DNA from: Saccharophagus degradans 2-40
GTDB taxonomy: Bacteria; Pseudomonadota; Gammaproteobacteria; Pseudomonadales; Cellvibrionaceae
Assembly: GCF_000013665.1 (NCBI RefSeq)
Contig: NC_007912.1
Coordinates: forward strand, 4,525,684 to 4,589,683
Direction of reading: 5' to 3'
DNA length: 64,000 bases
The notes beneath the pieces are model-generated. The model was not told the DNA's origin. It did not search any database and saw only the letters and a program-made list of their open reading frames with translations. This document shows positions 37,709-47,605 of the stretch, piece after piece (the first letter of the stretch is position 1; each line of letters starts with the position of its first letter). Made by a program: the position numbers and the translations under genes.

Positions 37709-39094
37709 ATGAAAACCTTTAACCCAGATTTCGTATGGGGAGCAGCCAGTTCCGCCTATCAGGTAGAAGGCGCCACCACCACCGATGGCAGAGGCCCCAG
37801 TATTTGGGATGCGTTCAGTTCCATTCCCGGTAAAACCTACCACAACCAAAACGCCGACATAGCCTGCGACCACTACAACCGCTGGCAAGAAGACGTGGCC
37901 ATAATGAAAGAGATGGGGCTAAAGGCTTACCGCTTTTCTATTTCTTGGTCGCGCATATTCCCTACTGGGCGCGGCGAAGTTAACGAAAAAGGCGTAGCCT
38001 TTTACAACAACCTTATCGACGAATTAATAAAAAACGACATTACCCCTTGGGTAACCCTATTTCACTGGGACTTTCCTCTGGCACTGCAAATGGAAATGGA
38101 CGGCCTACTTAACCCCGCCATCGCCGACGAATTCGCCAACTACGCCAAGCTGTGTTTCGCGCGCTTTGGCGACCGCGTTACCCACTGGATTACCCTAAAC
38201 GAACCTTGGTGCAGTGCCATGCTTGGCCACGGCATGGGCAGCAAAGCCCCTGGCCGCGTATCTAAGGATGAACCCTATATAGCCGCCCACAACTTGCTGC
38301 GTGCACACGGCAAAATGGTAGATATTTACCGGCGCGAATTTCAGCCCACACAAAAAGGCATGATAGGCATAGCCAACAATTGCGACTGGCGCGAACCCAA
38401 AACCGATTCTGAATTAGATAAAAAAGCAGCCGAGCGCGCCCTAGAATTTTTTGTAAGCTGGTTTGCCGACCCCATTTATTTGGGCGACTACCCAGCCAGC
38501 ATGCGCGAGCGCTTGGGTGAGCGTTTACCCACCTTTAGCGACGAAGACATTGCGCTAATAAAAAACTCTAGCGACTTTTTTGGTTTGAATCACTACACCA
38601 CCATGCTTGCCGAACAAACCCACGAAGGTGACGTTGTTGAAGATACTATTCGCGGCAACGGCGGCATATCGGAAGACCAAATGGTCACCCTCTCCAAAGA
38701 CCCAAGCTGGGAACAAACCGACATGGAGTGGAGCATTGTGCCCTGGGGCTGTAAAAAATTATTAATCTGGTTAAGCGAGCGCTACAACTACCCCGACATT
38801 TACATTACCGAAAACGGCTGCGCCCTACCCGACGAAGACGACGTAAACATAGCCATTAACGATACACGCCGCGTAGATTTTTACCGCGGTTATATCGATG
38901 CGTGTCACCAAGCAATAGAGGCCGGCGTAAAACTAAAAGGCTATTTTGCATGGACACTTATGGATAACTACGAATGGGAAGAAGGCTACACCAAACGCTT
39001 TGGCTTAAACCATGTAGATTTCACCACAGGCAAACGCACACCTAAACAGTCTGCAATTTGGTATAGCACGTTAATTAAAGATGGTGGGTTCTAG
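37709..39094 (+). CDS. GH1 beta-glucosidase
   Basis: The 461-residue family 1 glycoside hydrolase cleaves beta-glucosides such as cellobiose with retention. The acid/base Glu165 is in ITLNEPW and the nucleophile Glu368 in ITENG. The N-terminal FVWGAASSAYQVEGA is the standard GH1 start and the length is usual. There is no signal peptide, so it is cytoplasmic. It sits with a SemiSWEET carrier and a divergent AraC regulator as an intracellular cellodextrin module. It may correspond to a Bgl1A-type enzyme of Saccharophagus, but I cannot confirm the name. Confidence 0.96.
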   Translation: MKTFNPDFVWGAASSAYQVEGATTTDGRGPSIWDAFSSIPGKTYHNQNADIACDHYNRWQEDVAIMKEMGLKAYRFSISWSRIFPTGRGEVNEKGVAFYNNLIDELIKNDITPWVTLFHWDFPLALQMEMDGLLNPAIADEFANYAKLCFARFGDRVTHWITLNEPWCSAMLGHGMGSKAPGRVSKDEPYIAAHNLLRAHGKMVDIYRREFQPTQKGMIGIANNCDWREPKTDSELDKKAAERALEFFVSWFADPIYLGDYPASMRERLGERLPTFSDEDIALIKNSSDFFGLNHYTTMLAEQTHEGDVVEDTIRGNGGISEDQMVTLSKDPSWEQTDMEWSIVPWGCKKLLIWLSERYNYPDIYITENGCALPDEDDVNIAINDTRRVDFYRGYIDACHQAIEAGVKLKGYFAWTLMDNYEWEEGYTKRFGLNHVDFTTGKRTPKQSAIWYSTLIKDGGF

Positions 39095-39120
39095 TCAGTT
39101 TTTATTGCCGCCTATTTGCG

Positions 39121-39162
39121 TTTGCGCGAAACATGCTCGCTACATTTCGCGCAAACTTTTTT
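39121..39162 (+). terminator. terminator of the GH1 gene
   Basis: TTTGCGCGAAA and TTTCGCGCAAA form a perfect 11-base stem with a 13-base loop followed by C and T6. It lies between convergent genes. Confidence 0.88.
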
Positions 39163-39192
39163 ATTAAACGGCTCGTTTCAATTTCTACACTG

Positions 39193-41520
39193 CTAAATAA
39201 ACATCACACCGCTGTATATAGTACCCCCAACAATACCCATAGATACCAACAAGCGCGCAAGGGTTGGCGCTAAACCGTGCGCAAGCTGAAAGCGATTCCA
39301 CAAATCGAGTTTGCGCTGTAGCACATGCTCGTCACCCGGCATTAATTTTGGATGATTGCGCGGCGCAGCCCCAGGGTATGGCGCCTTGCTGGGCTGGGTG
39401 CCCTGCTCAATATGCTGTTTTAATTCTGCCTCGGTAGTAATAAGCGTTTCGAGCGCAATATTATTCAGCACACTTAGCGCGTGATTTATATTTTCCATTT
39501 GCTCTGCAGCGGCGGGGCACCACTGACCCCAGTTCTTTTTATTTACATCCACCAATTCAAACTTGGGGCATTCTTTGCTCCAGCTGTGAATGCCAATTTC
39601 TTCTAATATTGCCGCAGGCAGCGTAATTTTAGCCAAGGCAACCGACACTTCCTCCATTACCGCCTGCACACCATTACAGGCTTTAAGCATACGGCGTTTT
39701 TCAAAAAAGCCTATTTGGCCGTCGGCTGTTATTACTTGCCAAGTGTTTACCATAAACGCAAGTTCGTCTTCGACCTTTGCACTTAAATGTTCGGTGCAAT
39801 GCACTAACGCCACCAAGCTTTGCAAATAAACATCCCAATCTTGCCCCAGCTCTTTTGCGGCTTGCAGGTGGGCGCGGCGGCAACATGCATCATGTAATTT
39901 CAACCTGTCGGCAACCACTTTGCGCTCTTTGCTAATGGCTGCAATTGCATTGGGAATATCCCCTTTTTTAAGCTCTTCTCCGCGGTGCCGAATAATACCC
40001 CCAGAAGGTTTAAGCTCACCCGAAGCCAATGCCTGTAAGGTGGAGCGTTCTATATCTAAGCTGCGCGCGGCTTCTAAATCGTCGCGCAGAGATTGCGGGT
40101 AAATATCGGCCAAGGATTCTTTCGCGCTAGCCTTCTCAGAACCAAAGGAAAAAATTTCTTCCGCCGATTCAAAATTTCTAGCCCAACTGCGATTCAAATA
40201 CGTACCGCGATATTCCGGCGAATACGAAGCGCGACTAAAGCGCGCTTGTACAGCTTGCTGTGGGCAGGTTTTTTCCCACTCTTTGGCTTTTTCGGTGTTA
40301 AAAATATCTACACTTACTTTATTTCTTATGGCCTGCGCATCGCTAAACACTAACCACGCAGAACGAGAATCTATTTCGGCGGGTACATATACGCTTTTGG
40401 CATTATCTTCTCGGTCGCGGTTTGCAGGGTGTGTTGCCCACATTTGCGGTGGCCGCGCAGAATCGGCATCAAACACGCGGTGCGCAGGGCGCAGGTTTTC
40501 TGCCGGTAATTCTGGTGTAGCCCCATAGGTATCGTCGGCCATAACTCTGCGCAATTGGTTAATGGCTTCTTGTTGCGCCAAAAATAAATCGTCTACTAAT
40601 TTACCCGAGCCAGCTTCGCGGCCGGCTATGTTCAATGCCGTTTGCCAAGCGTGATCGGCAGCTTGCAATTTGTGTAGTGCATTCACCAGCGCATCACTAC
40701 CGGTTACGCTTACCGCCACTAAATCGGCATTAAATTCCATTTCGCGGCTAAGCGCGCGCTCGGCAATAATTACCACGCGAAACAGGGTATCCACTACACT
40801 GCGCATGGCCCACATTACCAACGACAACAACCACCCAACCCAGGCTATACGTAAATCAATGCGCGAAATAAAACTTACGGTTTTATCTAACCAGTCGCGG
40901 GTAGCCACCATATGGCCAATAATTTGTTGCGCTATATACACCCAGCGCCCCACCATCATCGAGCCCTGTGCAAAATGCCCAAATTCGTGGGCGAGCACAG
41001 CTTTAAATTCGCCAAGGTTTAAGACATTAACCAAACCCAAGCCAACAATTAAATTTTTCTTAGAGGGAAAAAGTAAATTCCACAGCGATAAATCGTAAAA
41101 CACTGCGGCGTTTACTTCTGGGGTAAGAAATACACGGTGCGGTTTAGGCGCGCCCACTTCATCGGCGAGTGTATTTAAAAATTCAAATAATTTTGGCTCT
41201 TGCTCGGCAGTAACTTCTATACCGCGCGGGTCGCCAGATTTGCGCACAGCAAACAGCGATTTTGCCATAAACACAGCAAGCATTAGCGAAACAACGCTAA
41301 TAAATAGGGTAACCAGATCGAACACACTACTTAGCGCCAAGAAGCCTTGGTAACTAATAAAACCAAAGCTCACCATTAACGCAATATACAACAGCATAAA
41401 TACCAACAAGCCCGCCATGGCATACATGGCTTGGCGCTTATAACTGGCTTTGGCTTTGGTTAATTCCTGAGGTACGCCGCTAGGGCTGGCGGGGTAAAGA
41501 GGCAGGCTATTCATATCCAT
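39193..41520 (-). CDS. large M48-family membrane metalloprotease
   Basis: The 775-residue protein has two or more N-terminal membrane helices (about 30-60 and 62-88), then an M48 catalytic domain with the zinc motif HEFGH (His178, Glu179, His182) and the third ligand in the EMEFNAD segment. Further helices lie around 225-250 and at the extreme C-terminus (about 755-772). The catalytic centre is of the HtpX/Ste24 type, but the protein is more than twice the length of HtpX. The C-terminal 400 residues are a helical soluble region of unknown role (IDSRSAWLVFSDAQAIRNK and on). It is transcribed alone. Substrates cannot be told from sequence. Confidence 0.88.
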   Translation of the reverse strand: MDMNSLPLYPASPSGVPQELTKAKASYKRQAMYAMAGLLVFMLLYIALMVSFGFISYQGFLALSSVFDLVTLFISVVSLMLAVFMAKSLFAVRKSGDPRGIEVTAEQEPKLFEFLNTLADEVGAPKPHRVFLTPEVNAAVFYDLSLWNLLFPSKKNLIVGLGLVNVLNLGEFKAVLAHEFGHFAQGSMMVGRWVYIAQQIIGHMVATRDWLDKTVSFISRIDLRIAWVGWLLSLVMWAMRSVVDTLFRVVIIAERALSREMEFNADLVAVSVTGSDALVNALHKLQAADHAWQTALNIAGREAGSGKLVDDLFLAQQEAINQLRRVMADDTYGATPELPAENLRPAHRVFDADSARPPQMWATHPANRDREDNAKSVYVPAEIDSRSAWLVFSDAQAIRNKVSVDIFNTEKAKEWEKTCPQQAVQARFSRASYSPEYRGTYLNRSWARNFESAEEIFSFGSEKASAKESLADIYPQSLRDDLEAARSLDIERSTLQALASGELKPSGGIIRHRGEELKKGDIPNAIAAISKERKVVADRLKLHDACCRRAHLQAAKELGQDWDVYLQSLVALVHCTEHLSAKVEDELAFMVNTWQVITADGQIGFFEKRRMLKACNGVQAVMEEVSVALAKITLPAAILEEIGIHSWSKECPKFELVDVNKKNWGQWCPAAAEQMENINHALSVLNNIALETLITTEAELKQHIEQGTQPSKAPYPGAAPRNHPKLMPGDEHVLQRKLDLWNRFQLAHGLAPTLARLLVSMGIVGGTIYSGVMFI

Positions 41521-42112
41521 CTCCGTTGGGGTTTATTGTTATTTGGGCACACAATAGGTGCGCCGCTTCCTGTTTTAGCTTGCTCTACAACCGGCTTAAC
41601 GCATGCATTGCGAGCATTTATTAATCAAGCTGGCGTAATTTATAACAGTTTATTCCAAACGCAAAAAGCACTAATTGCAGCTAAAAACAGCACTACCCTA
41701 TAGACCCCCGCACAATCAAACACCTCCAACCCTTGCACACCAAACAAACTTTTGTCGCACAAAACAATGCGCGTTAACGGGTAGGTAGCGGTTAAAACGG
41801 TGGATTTAAGCGATATTTATGTGACGCACATCACACTATTTGGATCAAAATACGATCAATTCAACAATTCTACGTTCATGTATTGACCAGCGACGCAATT
41901 AGCAGGACTATATTTGACAACGTTGTCTTTTGGCTTCTCGCTCAATCAGTCAGCTCGAGTACGAAACCAATAAGCCAGTGTTTATAAAAATAATAGTCAC
42001 GTTGTAGTCGCGCCCAGCGCAGTTTGTGACACAAAAAACGACCTCTGCTCAGTGGGCTTTGTCGAGCTGTCTTCCCACCAAGCTCCAACCTACGTACAAA
42101 TTGGACTCTATT
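41521..42112. promoter_or_regulatory. regulatory region between the M48 protease and the chitinase
   Basis: A 592-base gap divides two divergent genes. It holds a consensus CRP site at 41820-41835 and AT-rich tracts on both sides. The long untranslated stretch before the chitinase ATG at 42113 has no obvious gene. The frame open from 42026 lacks a signal peptide and is not used. Confidence 0.5.
41820..41835. promoter_or_regulatory. consensus CRP-cAMP site upstream of the chitinase
   Basis: TGTGACGCACATCACA matches both CRP half-sites TGTGA and TCACA exactly with the canonical 6-base spacer. It is 278 bases upstream of the chitinase start and 300 from the protease start, so either could be the target. 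The chitinase is the more natural carbon-regulated gene. Confidence 0.8.
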
Positions 42113-44491
42113 ATGAACCCTATAGCTAAACTCACATTAGCCACTGGCGCCATGCTAAGTGCGCATGTGGCCTACGCTTACGACTGCGATGGCCTTGCCA
42201 CATGGAACGCATCGTCTGCCTATGCCGGCTCTACCGTTGTGCAACACAGTAACGTGGCTTACAAAGCCAACTGGTGGACACAAAACCAAAACCCCGCTTC
42301 ACATTCTGGCCCTTGGCAAGAGTGGACGAACCTAGGCAACTGCGATGGCGACGGTGGCGGCAACACCAACCAAGCGCCCAGCGCAAATGCCAACGGCCCC
42401 TACGCCGCGCAACTTGGCGCCGCCATAGCGTTTAGCTCTGCAGGCTCTAGCGATAGCGACGGCAATATTGCCAGCTACAACTGGACCTTTGGCGACGGTA
42501 ACAGCAGCAACCAAGCTAGCCCAAGCCACACCTATGGCAGCCAAGGCACCTACGCGGTTACCTTAACCGTTACCGATAACGAAGGCGCAAGCAGCAGTGC
42601 CACCACAAGCGCAAGCGTTACCCAAGGCGGAGACCCTGGCGATTGCCAAGCACCGCAATACAGTGCGGGCACCCAATACGCTGCGGGCGATATCGTTGCC
42701 AATGGCGGCAACCTGTACCAGTGTAATATTGCGGGCTGGTGCTCTTCATCTGCCGCATGGGCCTATGCCCCAGGTACTGGCGCACACTGGCAAGATGCGT
42801 GGTCACTTACGAGCGAATGCGACGACAACGGCAACACCAACCAAGCACCTACAGCCAATGCTAACGGCCCATATTCTGGTAGCGCTGGTATAAGCATTAG
42901 TTTTAGCAGCAATGGCTCTGCCGACAGCGACGGCACAATTGCCAGTTACAGTTGGAACTTTGGCGACGGCGCAAGCAGCAGCCAAGCAAACCCAAGCCAC
43001 AGCTACATGAATGAAGGCACTTACCAAGTTAGCCTAACCGTAACCGATGACGACGGCGCGAGCGCCACCGCATTCACCACCGCTAACGTAACTGGTAATG
43101 GCGAAAACCAAGAGCCTGTTGCAAGCATTAGTGCACCATCCAGCGCTAGCGAAGGCGCTAGTGTGAACTTTTCCAGCGCGGGCAGTAACGACCCAGACGG
43201 CAGCATAGTTAGCTACAGCTGGAACTTTGGCGATGGCACTAGCAGTCAACAAGCTAACCCCAGCCACACCTACAGCAGCGCAGGTAGCTATAGCGTTAGC
43301 CTAACGGTTGTTGATAACGAAGGCGCGAATAACGTCGCCAACCACAGCATTACAATCAGTGGCGATACCGGCGGCGGTACACACGGCGATAAAATTATTG
43401 GCTACTTCGCAGAGTGGGGCGTATACGGCCGCAATTATCACGTTAAAAACATTCACACCAGCGGCTCTGCCGACAAACTCACTCACATCGTTTACGCGTT
43501 TGGCAACGTTCAAAACGGCGAGTGTAAAATTGGCGATTCCTACGCAGCATACGACAAAGCCTACAGCGCAGCAGACAGTGTAGATGGCGTTGCCGATACT
43601 TGGGACGACGGTGTACTGCGCGGTAACTTCGGTCAACTACGCCGCTTAAAAGCCATGCACCCACAAATTAAAATAGTGTGGTCTTTCGGTGGCTGGACAT
43701 GGTCTGGCGGTTTTGGCGAAGCAGCAGCGAATGCCGATCACTTTGCCAACTCCTGTTACGACTTAGTATTCGACGCACGCTGGGCAGACGTTTTCGACGG
43801 CATCGACATCGACTGGGAATACCCCAACGACTGCGGCCTAAGCTGTGATAATAGCGGCTACGATGGCTACCGCGTACTCATGCAAGCATTGCGCAATCGT
43901 TTTGGCAACAAACTAGTAACCGCTGCCATTGGCGCTGGCGAATCTAAACAAAATGCAGCCGACTACGGTGGCGCAGCACAGTACTTAGATTTTTACATGC
44001 TAATGACCTACGACTTCTTCGGCGCATTTAACCCACAAGGGCCAACCGCACCGCACTCACCGCTATACAACTACCCAGGCATGCCAATAGAAGGATTCTC
44101 TTCTGACCACGGTATCCAAGTACTTAAAAGCAAAGGTGTACCTGCCGAGAAAATCTTACTGGGCATAGGCTTTTACGGCCGCGGCTGGACCAACGTAACG
44201 CAAGATGCCCCAGGCGGCAGCGCTAACGGCGCAGCACCTGGCACCTACGAAAAAGGCATTGAAGATTACAAAGTGTTGAAAAACACCTGCCCAGCCACCG
44301 GCACAATTGCCGGCACCGCTTACGCCAAATGCGGAAGCAACTGGTGGGGCTACGACACACCAGCCACCATCGATAGCAAAATGGACTACGCCAAACAACA
44401 AGGCCTAGGCGGCGCGTTCTTCTGGGAGCTAAGTGGCGACACCACCGATGGCGAACTGATTAGAGCGATTGATAATGGCTTAAAAAACTAA
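42113..44491 (+). CDS. secreted multidomain GH18 chitinase (CBM5/12-PKD-CBM5/12-PKD-PKD-GH18)
   Basis: The 792-residue enzyme has a signal peptide ending AYA (residue 22). A CBM5/12-like chitin-binding module (about 23-85, with WNASSAYAGSTVV) is followed by PKD repeat 1 (about 92-175), a second CBM5/12 (about 180-245, with YSAGTQYAAGDIV) and two more PKD repeats (about 250-425, each with a YxWxFGDG core). The GH18 barrel follows (about 430-792). The catalytic DGIDIDWEYP has Asp565, Asp567 and Glu569, and the active-site Met-Tyr-Asp segment MLMTYDFFG is intact. It should be an extracellular endo- or processive chitinase and a natural cargo of the type II system. The start at 42113 gives the signal peptide. 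Confidence 0.95.
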   Translation: MNPIAKLTLATGAMLSAHVAYAYDCDGLATWNASSAYAGSTVVQHSNVAYKANWWTQNQNPASHSGPWQEWTNLGNCDGDGGGNTNQAPSANANGPYAAQLGAAIAFSSAGSSDSDGNIASYNWTFGDGNSSNQASPSHTYGSQGTYAVTLTVTDNEGASSSATTSASVTQGGDPGDCQAPQYSAGTQYAAGDIVANGGNLYQCNIAGWCSSSAAWAYAPGTGAHWQDAWSLTSECDDNGNTNQAPTANANGPYSGSAGISISFSSNGSADSDGTIASYSWNFGDGASSSQANPSHSYMNEGTYQVSLTVTDDDGASATAFTTANVTGNGENQEPVASISAPSSASEGASVNFSSAGSNDPDGSIVSYSWNFGDGTSSQQANPSHTYSSAGSYSVSLTVVDNEGANNVANHSITISGDTGGGTHGDKIIGYFAEWGVYGRNYHVKNIHTSGSADKLTHIVYAFGNVQNGECKIGDSYAAYDKAYSAADSVDGVADTWDDGVLRGNFGQLRRLKAMHPQIKIVWSFGGWTWSGGFGEAAANADHFANSCYDLVFDARWADVFDGIDIDWEYPNDCGLSCDNSGYDGYRVLMQALRNRFGNKLVTAAIGAGESKQNAADYGGAAQYLDFYMLMTYDFFGAFNPQGPTAPHSPLYNYPGMPIEGFSSDHGIQVLKSKGVPAEKILLGIGFYGRGWTNVTQDAPGGSANGAAPGTYEKGIEDYKVLKNTCPATGTIAGTAYAKCGSNWWGYDTPATIDSKMDYAKQQGLGGAFFWELSGDTTDGELIRAIDNGLKN

Positions 44492-44523
44492 CCCATAAAC
44501 CCACAAGGTTTTAGGTTAAAAAC

Positions 44524-44558
44524 AAAAGGCTTGGCAGCAAACTGCCAAGCCTTTTTTA
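44524..44558 (+). terminator. terminator of the chitinase gene
   Basis: AAAGGCTTGGCAG and CTGCCAAGCCTTT form a perfect 13-base stem with a 4-base loop and T6 tail. Confidence 0.93.
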
Positions 44559-44803
44559 TTGGGCAACGCATAAACTACAAAACCAAATACATTTAGCGTT
44601 AATACGCGTTGTATTTACACCATGCAACGGTGGGCAGTGCCCCCAACCTTGTAAATAATTAATCTGATAACAAGCTACACACAAATAAATCTATAAATAA
44701 GGACATCTTAAAAATAACAGACGCGCTTACCAATAAACTTGTACCTTCCACCATGTATAGCGCGCAAGCAAAAAATTAATTACTACACAAAGGCACTATT
44801 CAC
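44559..44803. other. AT-rich gap after the chitinase
   Basis: The gap between the chitinase terminator and the DUF1761 gene is AT-rich. I see no gene, repeat or RNA in it. Confidence 0.4.
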
Positions 44804-45193
44804 CTACAACACCCCCTGCACCACAACCATTATTATCGCCATGGCAACCACATAGCCCTGCTCGATTAAAATGGCCGCTATCGATTTTTTAATAAACAAA
44901 CCTTGGCTAGCAGAAAGCAATGTAAAGGTAATTACCACCAATAACAGGGTAAGTAACGAGCTGGTCACTGCTGTAATACCCACTAGCCACGCCAGCATAA
45001 TGGTGCCCAGCAACTGTGTAACCATTGCCGCTGCGGGCGGTTTGTTGTCGGCGGCTTCTATGTCTATGCCCACCCCAGCGGCCCAAGGTTTGCCTAAAAA
45101 CTTAGGAGAGAACCACAGCCAACCCATTAAAAAAGACAAAAACGCGCCTACCGCGACGGCTAACCAATTTACACTTAGTGTTATCTCATCCAT
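44804..45193 (-). CDS. DUF1761-family small membrane protein
   Basis: The 129-residue protein has four membrane helices. The start WLAVAVGAFLSFLMGWLWFSP and the segment LGKPWAAGVG are the marks of DUF1761, a family of unknown function. It stands alone on the minus strand, divergent from the 700-residue gene to the right. No regulatory site is evident. Confidence 0.8.
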   Translation of the reverse strand: MDEITLSVNWLAVAVGAFLSFLMGWLWFSPKFLGKPWAAGVGIDIEAADNKPPAAAMVTQLLGTIMLAWLVGITAVTSSLLTLLLVVITFTLLSASQGLFIKKSIAAILIEQGYVVAMAIIMVVVQGVL

Positions 45194-45433
45194 TTTTTAC
45201 CCCTTAATATATGTAAGTAGTTGCTAACTTAGAGTGTAGAGCCGACTGTAACTGCCATCAATACTGAGAACCACTTAAAAGCGTCACACGCCGTCGCTAA
45301 TATTTTTTGGACACGCACGCTGCAAACTCCTATTCTATGCGCACACAAAAAAGACGCCTGCTTCCATCTGCAGTACATACTTTGTGCGGATTGCAGCGTT
45401 GCACCACCAACCACCCTCTATAGGATGAATAGA

Positions 45434-47536
45434 ATGACTAAATGGATACTAATCGTAGCGCTGGCTCTTGGCGGCGTAATTATATGGAAGTTTGCTCCGC
45501 TAACAGGCGGCGGTGCTAGCAAAAGTGACTTGCTTGCCACAGTGCCCGCAGATACCGCGTTTTATGTAGGCGGCAATAGCAGTGAAGAGCTCGCAGAGTT
45601 TATGCGGGATTACAGTATTATTCCCACCACGCCAACTCAAATGGCTCAATGGGCAAAAATGCTAGAAGAAATAAGCGGCAGTGAAACCCCAGCTGCGCAA
45701 TTCTTTGCATCTTTGCAGCGTCAAATTGCGGCTACCGAAGGCAGTACTTTAACCGCATTAGAGAAAACCGGTGGCATTTCCAACACGGGTAACTATGCAT
45801 TGTATTTGCACGGTGCGGTACCCGTAGCACGCTTAACCCTAAGCGACCCAGCAGCCTTCGATGCAATGATCGAAAAAGCGGTTGCCGACAGTAACTTCAC
45901 CTACAACAAAGCAACGATAGGCGCTGCCGAAGCGCGCGTATGGCGCATTACAGATGCCGACGAAGCGTTACAAGTTGATTTGGCTGTAGCGGTAGCAGGC
46001 AGCGATTTAGCCATTACCTTTTTTATTGGCGCGGATGATGAAGCCACTAAAAAAGAACGCATAGGCCAAAGCAAGCCAGCTAAAAGCCTAGCTTCATCTG
46101 GCGAGATTGCGAATATTCAAAAACAGTACGGCTTTAACGATGCCATGGTTACCTTTGTGCACATAGAGCGCATAGTGCAGGGCATTTTAAAACCAGAAAC
46201 CAATAGTTTTGGCAAAGATTTACAACGCTATTTGCCAGAAGATGCTAAAGCAGGCTTGGCAGCAGATGTGACGGAAGCTTGTCGTACAGACTACCTAAGC
46301 CTAGCCGCGAGCATGCCGCGTTTAGTAAGTGGCTACAGCGCACTAGAAATAAAAGGCAACACCCTCTACAACGCCGGCGACTTTATTTTAGAGCTTACTA
46401 ACGAGTCGGTAAAAACCGAACTGGGTAAAATGCGCGGCCACTTACCGTTGCACACACTAAATGCTTCCGACAAATTAATGAGCTTTAGTGCTGGCGTAAA
46501 TATGGATCAATTAGTGCCTGCTGTTACCGCACTATGGAACCAATTTACTCAAGCGCCCTATAGCTGTGAAGCATTAGTAGAAATGCAAAACAAAGCCAAA
46601 GAAACCAGCCCAGCAATGCTCGCCATGGCGATGGGTATGGCGCAAGGCGTTAAAGGCTTAGGCGTTTCGTTTTACGATTTTAAGATGGACGAAATGATGA
46701 TGCCTAGCTCGCTATCTTTCTTAGCTAGCGTAGCAACCGAAAACCCCGGCACACTTGCCTCTTTAACCAGCATGATTCCTGTGCCAGGGCTTAACGAGCT
46801 GGTTATTCCTGCCGACGGCACCGCAGTACCAGTACCTGTACCCATGTTGCCACCAAGCATAGAAGTTAAAGCAGCAATAAAAGGCAAACACTTAGTGGTG
46901 TATGCCGGTGCTAAAGCTGAAGCCGAAGTAGCAAAAATAGAACAAGAAGCAATTACGCCAAATGGACTATACGCGATAGGCTTAAACTACCGCAGGTTTG
47001 GTGAGCTTTTAGAACTACAAAGCAATGGCATGTTTGCACAGGGCGGCGGCCAAGGCTGTATTGCCCAACAAGAAATGAAACACATGATGCAAAATTTAAA
47101 AATGGACTTTGCAGTTTCTTTCGATGTAAACAACCAAGGCTTAGTGGGCCATGCAGAAGCATCTATGGATAAACCCACCACCAGCACAACAAAACTACCC
47201 GGCAAATACCAACTCGCTTATTTAGATGGCGCATGTAATTGGGAAACCGCAGGAGTGGAAACCATTAACGCAGACGGCACAGGCTCGGTAACTGAAAAGT
47301 CTAACGAAGGCGAATGCAATACCTACGAAAGCGCCTACACCTGGACACAAGCTGGCTCTGTAGTGTCTATGACTGCCACTTCCGACCGCTACCGCGAAAG
47401 CTGCGACAGCGAATGGGACAACAACGACCTAAGCACCTACGAATGCCACATTTTAAATGTAAGCGAAACGGGCTTTCAGTGCTTATTTGACCCAGGCAGC
47501 GAAGATGCCGCTATATACAGCTATACGCGTATGTAG
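45434..47536 (+). CDS. large membrane-anchored periplasmic protein of unknown function
   Basis: The 700-residue protein starts with one hydrophobic segment (WILIVALALGGVIIWKF, about 3-19), probably an uncleaved anchor or a signal peptide, and is otherwise soluble. The body contains LLATVPADTAFYVGGNSSEEL near the start. A short C-terminal module (about 590-700) is rich in Trp, Cys, Tyr and Gly (YLDGACNWETAGVETINADG, CNTYESAYTWTQ) and may be a lipocalin-like or small beta-barrel domain. Opening residues like VPADTAFYVG recall DUF3352-type proteins, but I am not sure. A Shine-Dalgarno AGGA eight bases before the second ATG favours 45434 over 45425. It is transcribed alone with its own terminator. 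Confidence 0.75.
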   Translation: MTKWILIVALALGGVIIWKFAPLTGGGASKSDLLATVPADTAFYVGGNSSEELAEFMRDYSIIPTTPTQMAQWAKMLEEISGSETPAAQFFASLQRQIAATEGSTLTALEKTGGISNTGNYALYLHGAVPVARLTLSDPAAFDAMIEKAVADSNFTYNKATIGAAEARVWRITDADEALQVDLAVAVAGSDLAITFFIGADDEATKKERIGQSKPAKSLASSGEIANIQKQYGFNDAMVTFVHIERIVQGILKPETNSFGKDLQRYLPEDAKAGLAADVTEACRTDYLSLAASMPRLVSGYSALEIKGNTLYNAGDFILELTNESVKTELGKMRGHLPLHTLNASDKLMSFSAGVNMDQLVPAVTALWNQFTQAPYSCEALVEMQNKAKETSPAMLAMAMGMAQGVKGLGVSFYDFKMDEMMMPSSLSFLASVATENPGTLASLTSMIPVPGLNELVIPADGTAVPVPVPMLPPSIEVKAAIKGKHLVVYAGAKAEAEVAKIEQEAITPNGLYAIGLNYRRFGELLELQSNGMFAQGGGQGCIAQQEMKHMMQNLKMDFAVSFDVNNQGLVGHAEASMDKPTTSTTKLPGKYQLAYLDGACNWETAGVETINADGTGSVTEKSNEGECNTYESAYTWTQAGSVVSMTATSDRYRESCDSEWDNNDLSTYECHILNVSETGFQCLFDPGSEDAAIYSYTRM

Positions 47537-47552
47537 TTGAAGTAGTTAAACT

Positions 47553-47582
47553 AAAAAGGAGCGCGCGGCGCTCCTTTTTTTA
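47553..47582 (+). terminator. terminator of the 700-residue gene
   Basis: AAAAAGGAGCGC and GCGCTCCTTTTT form a 12-base stem with a 3-base loop followed by more T. Confidence 0.92.
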
Positions 47583-47605
47583 TTTTATTTTATGGTTTTT
47601 AGCGA

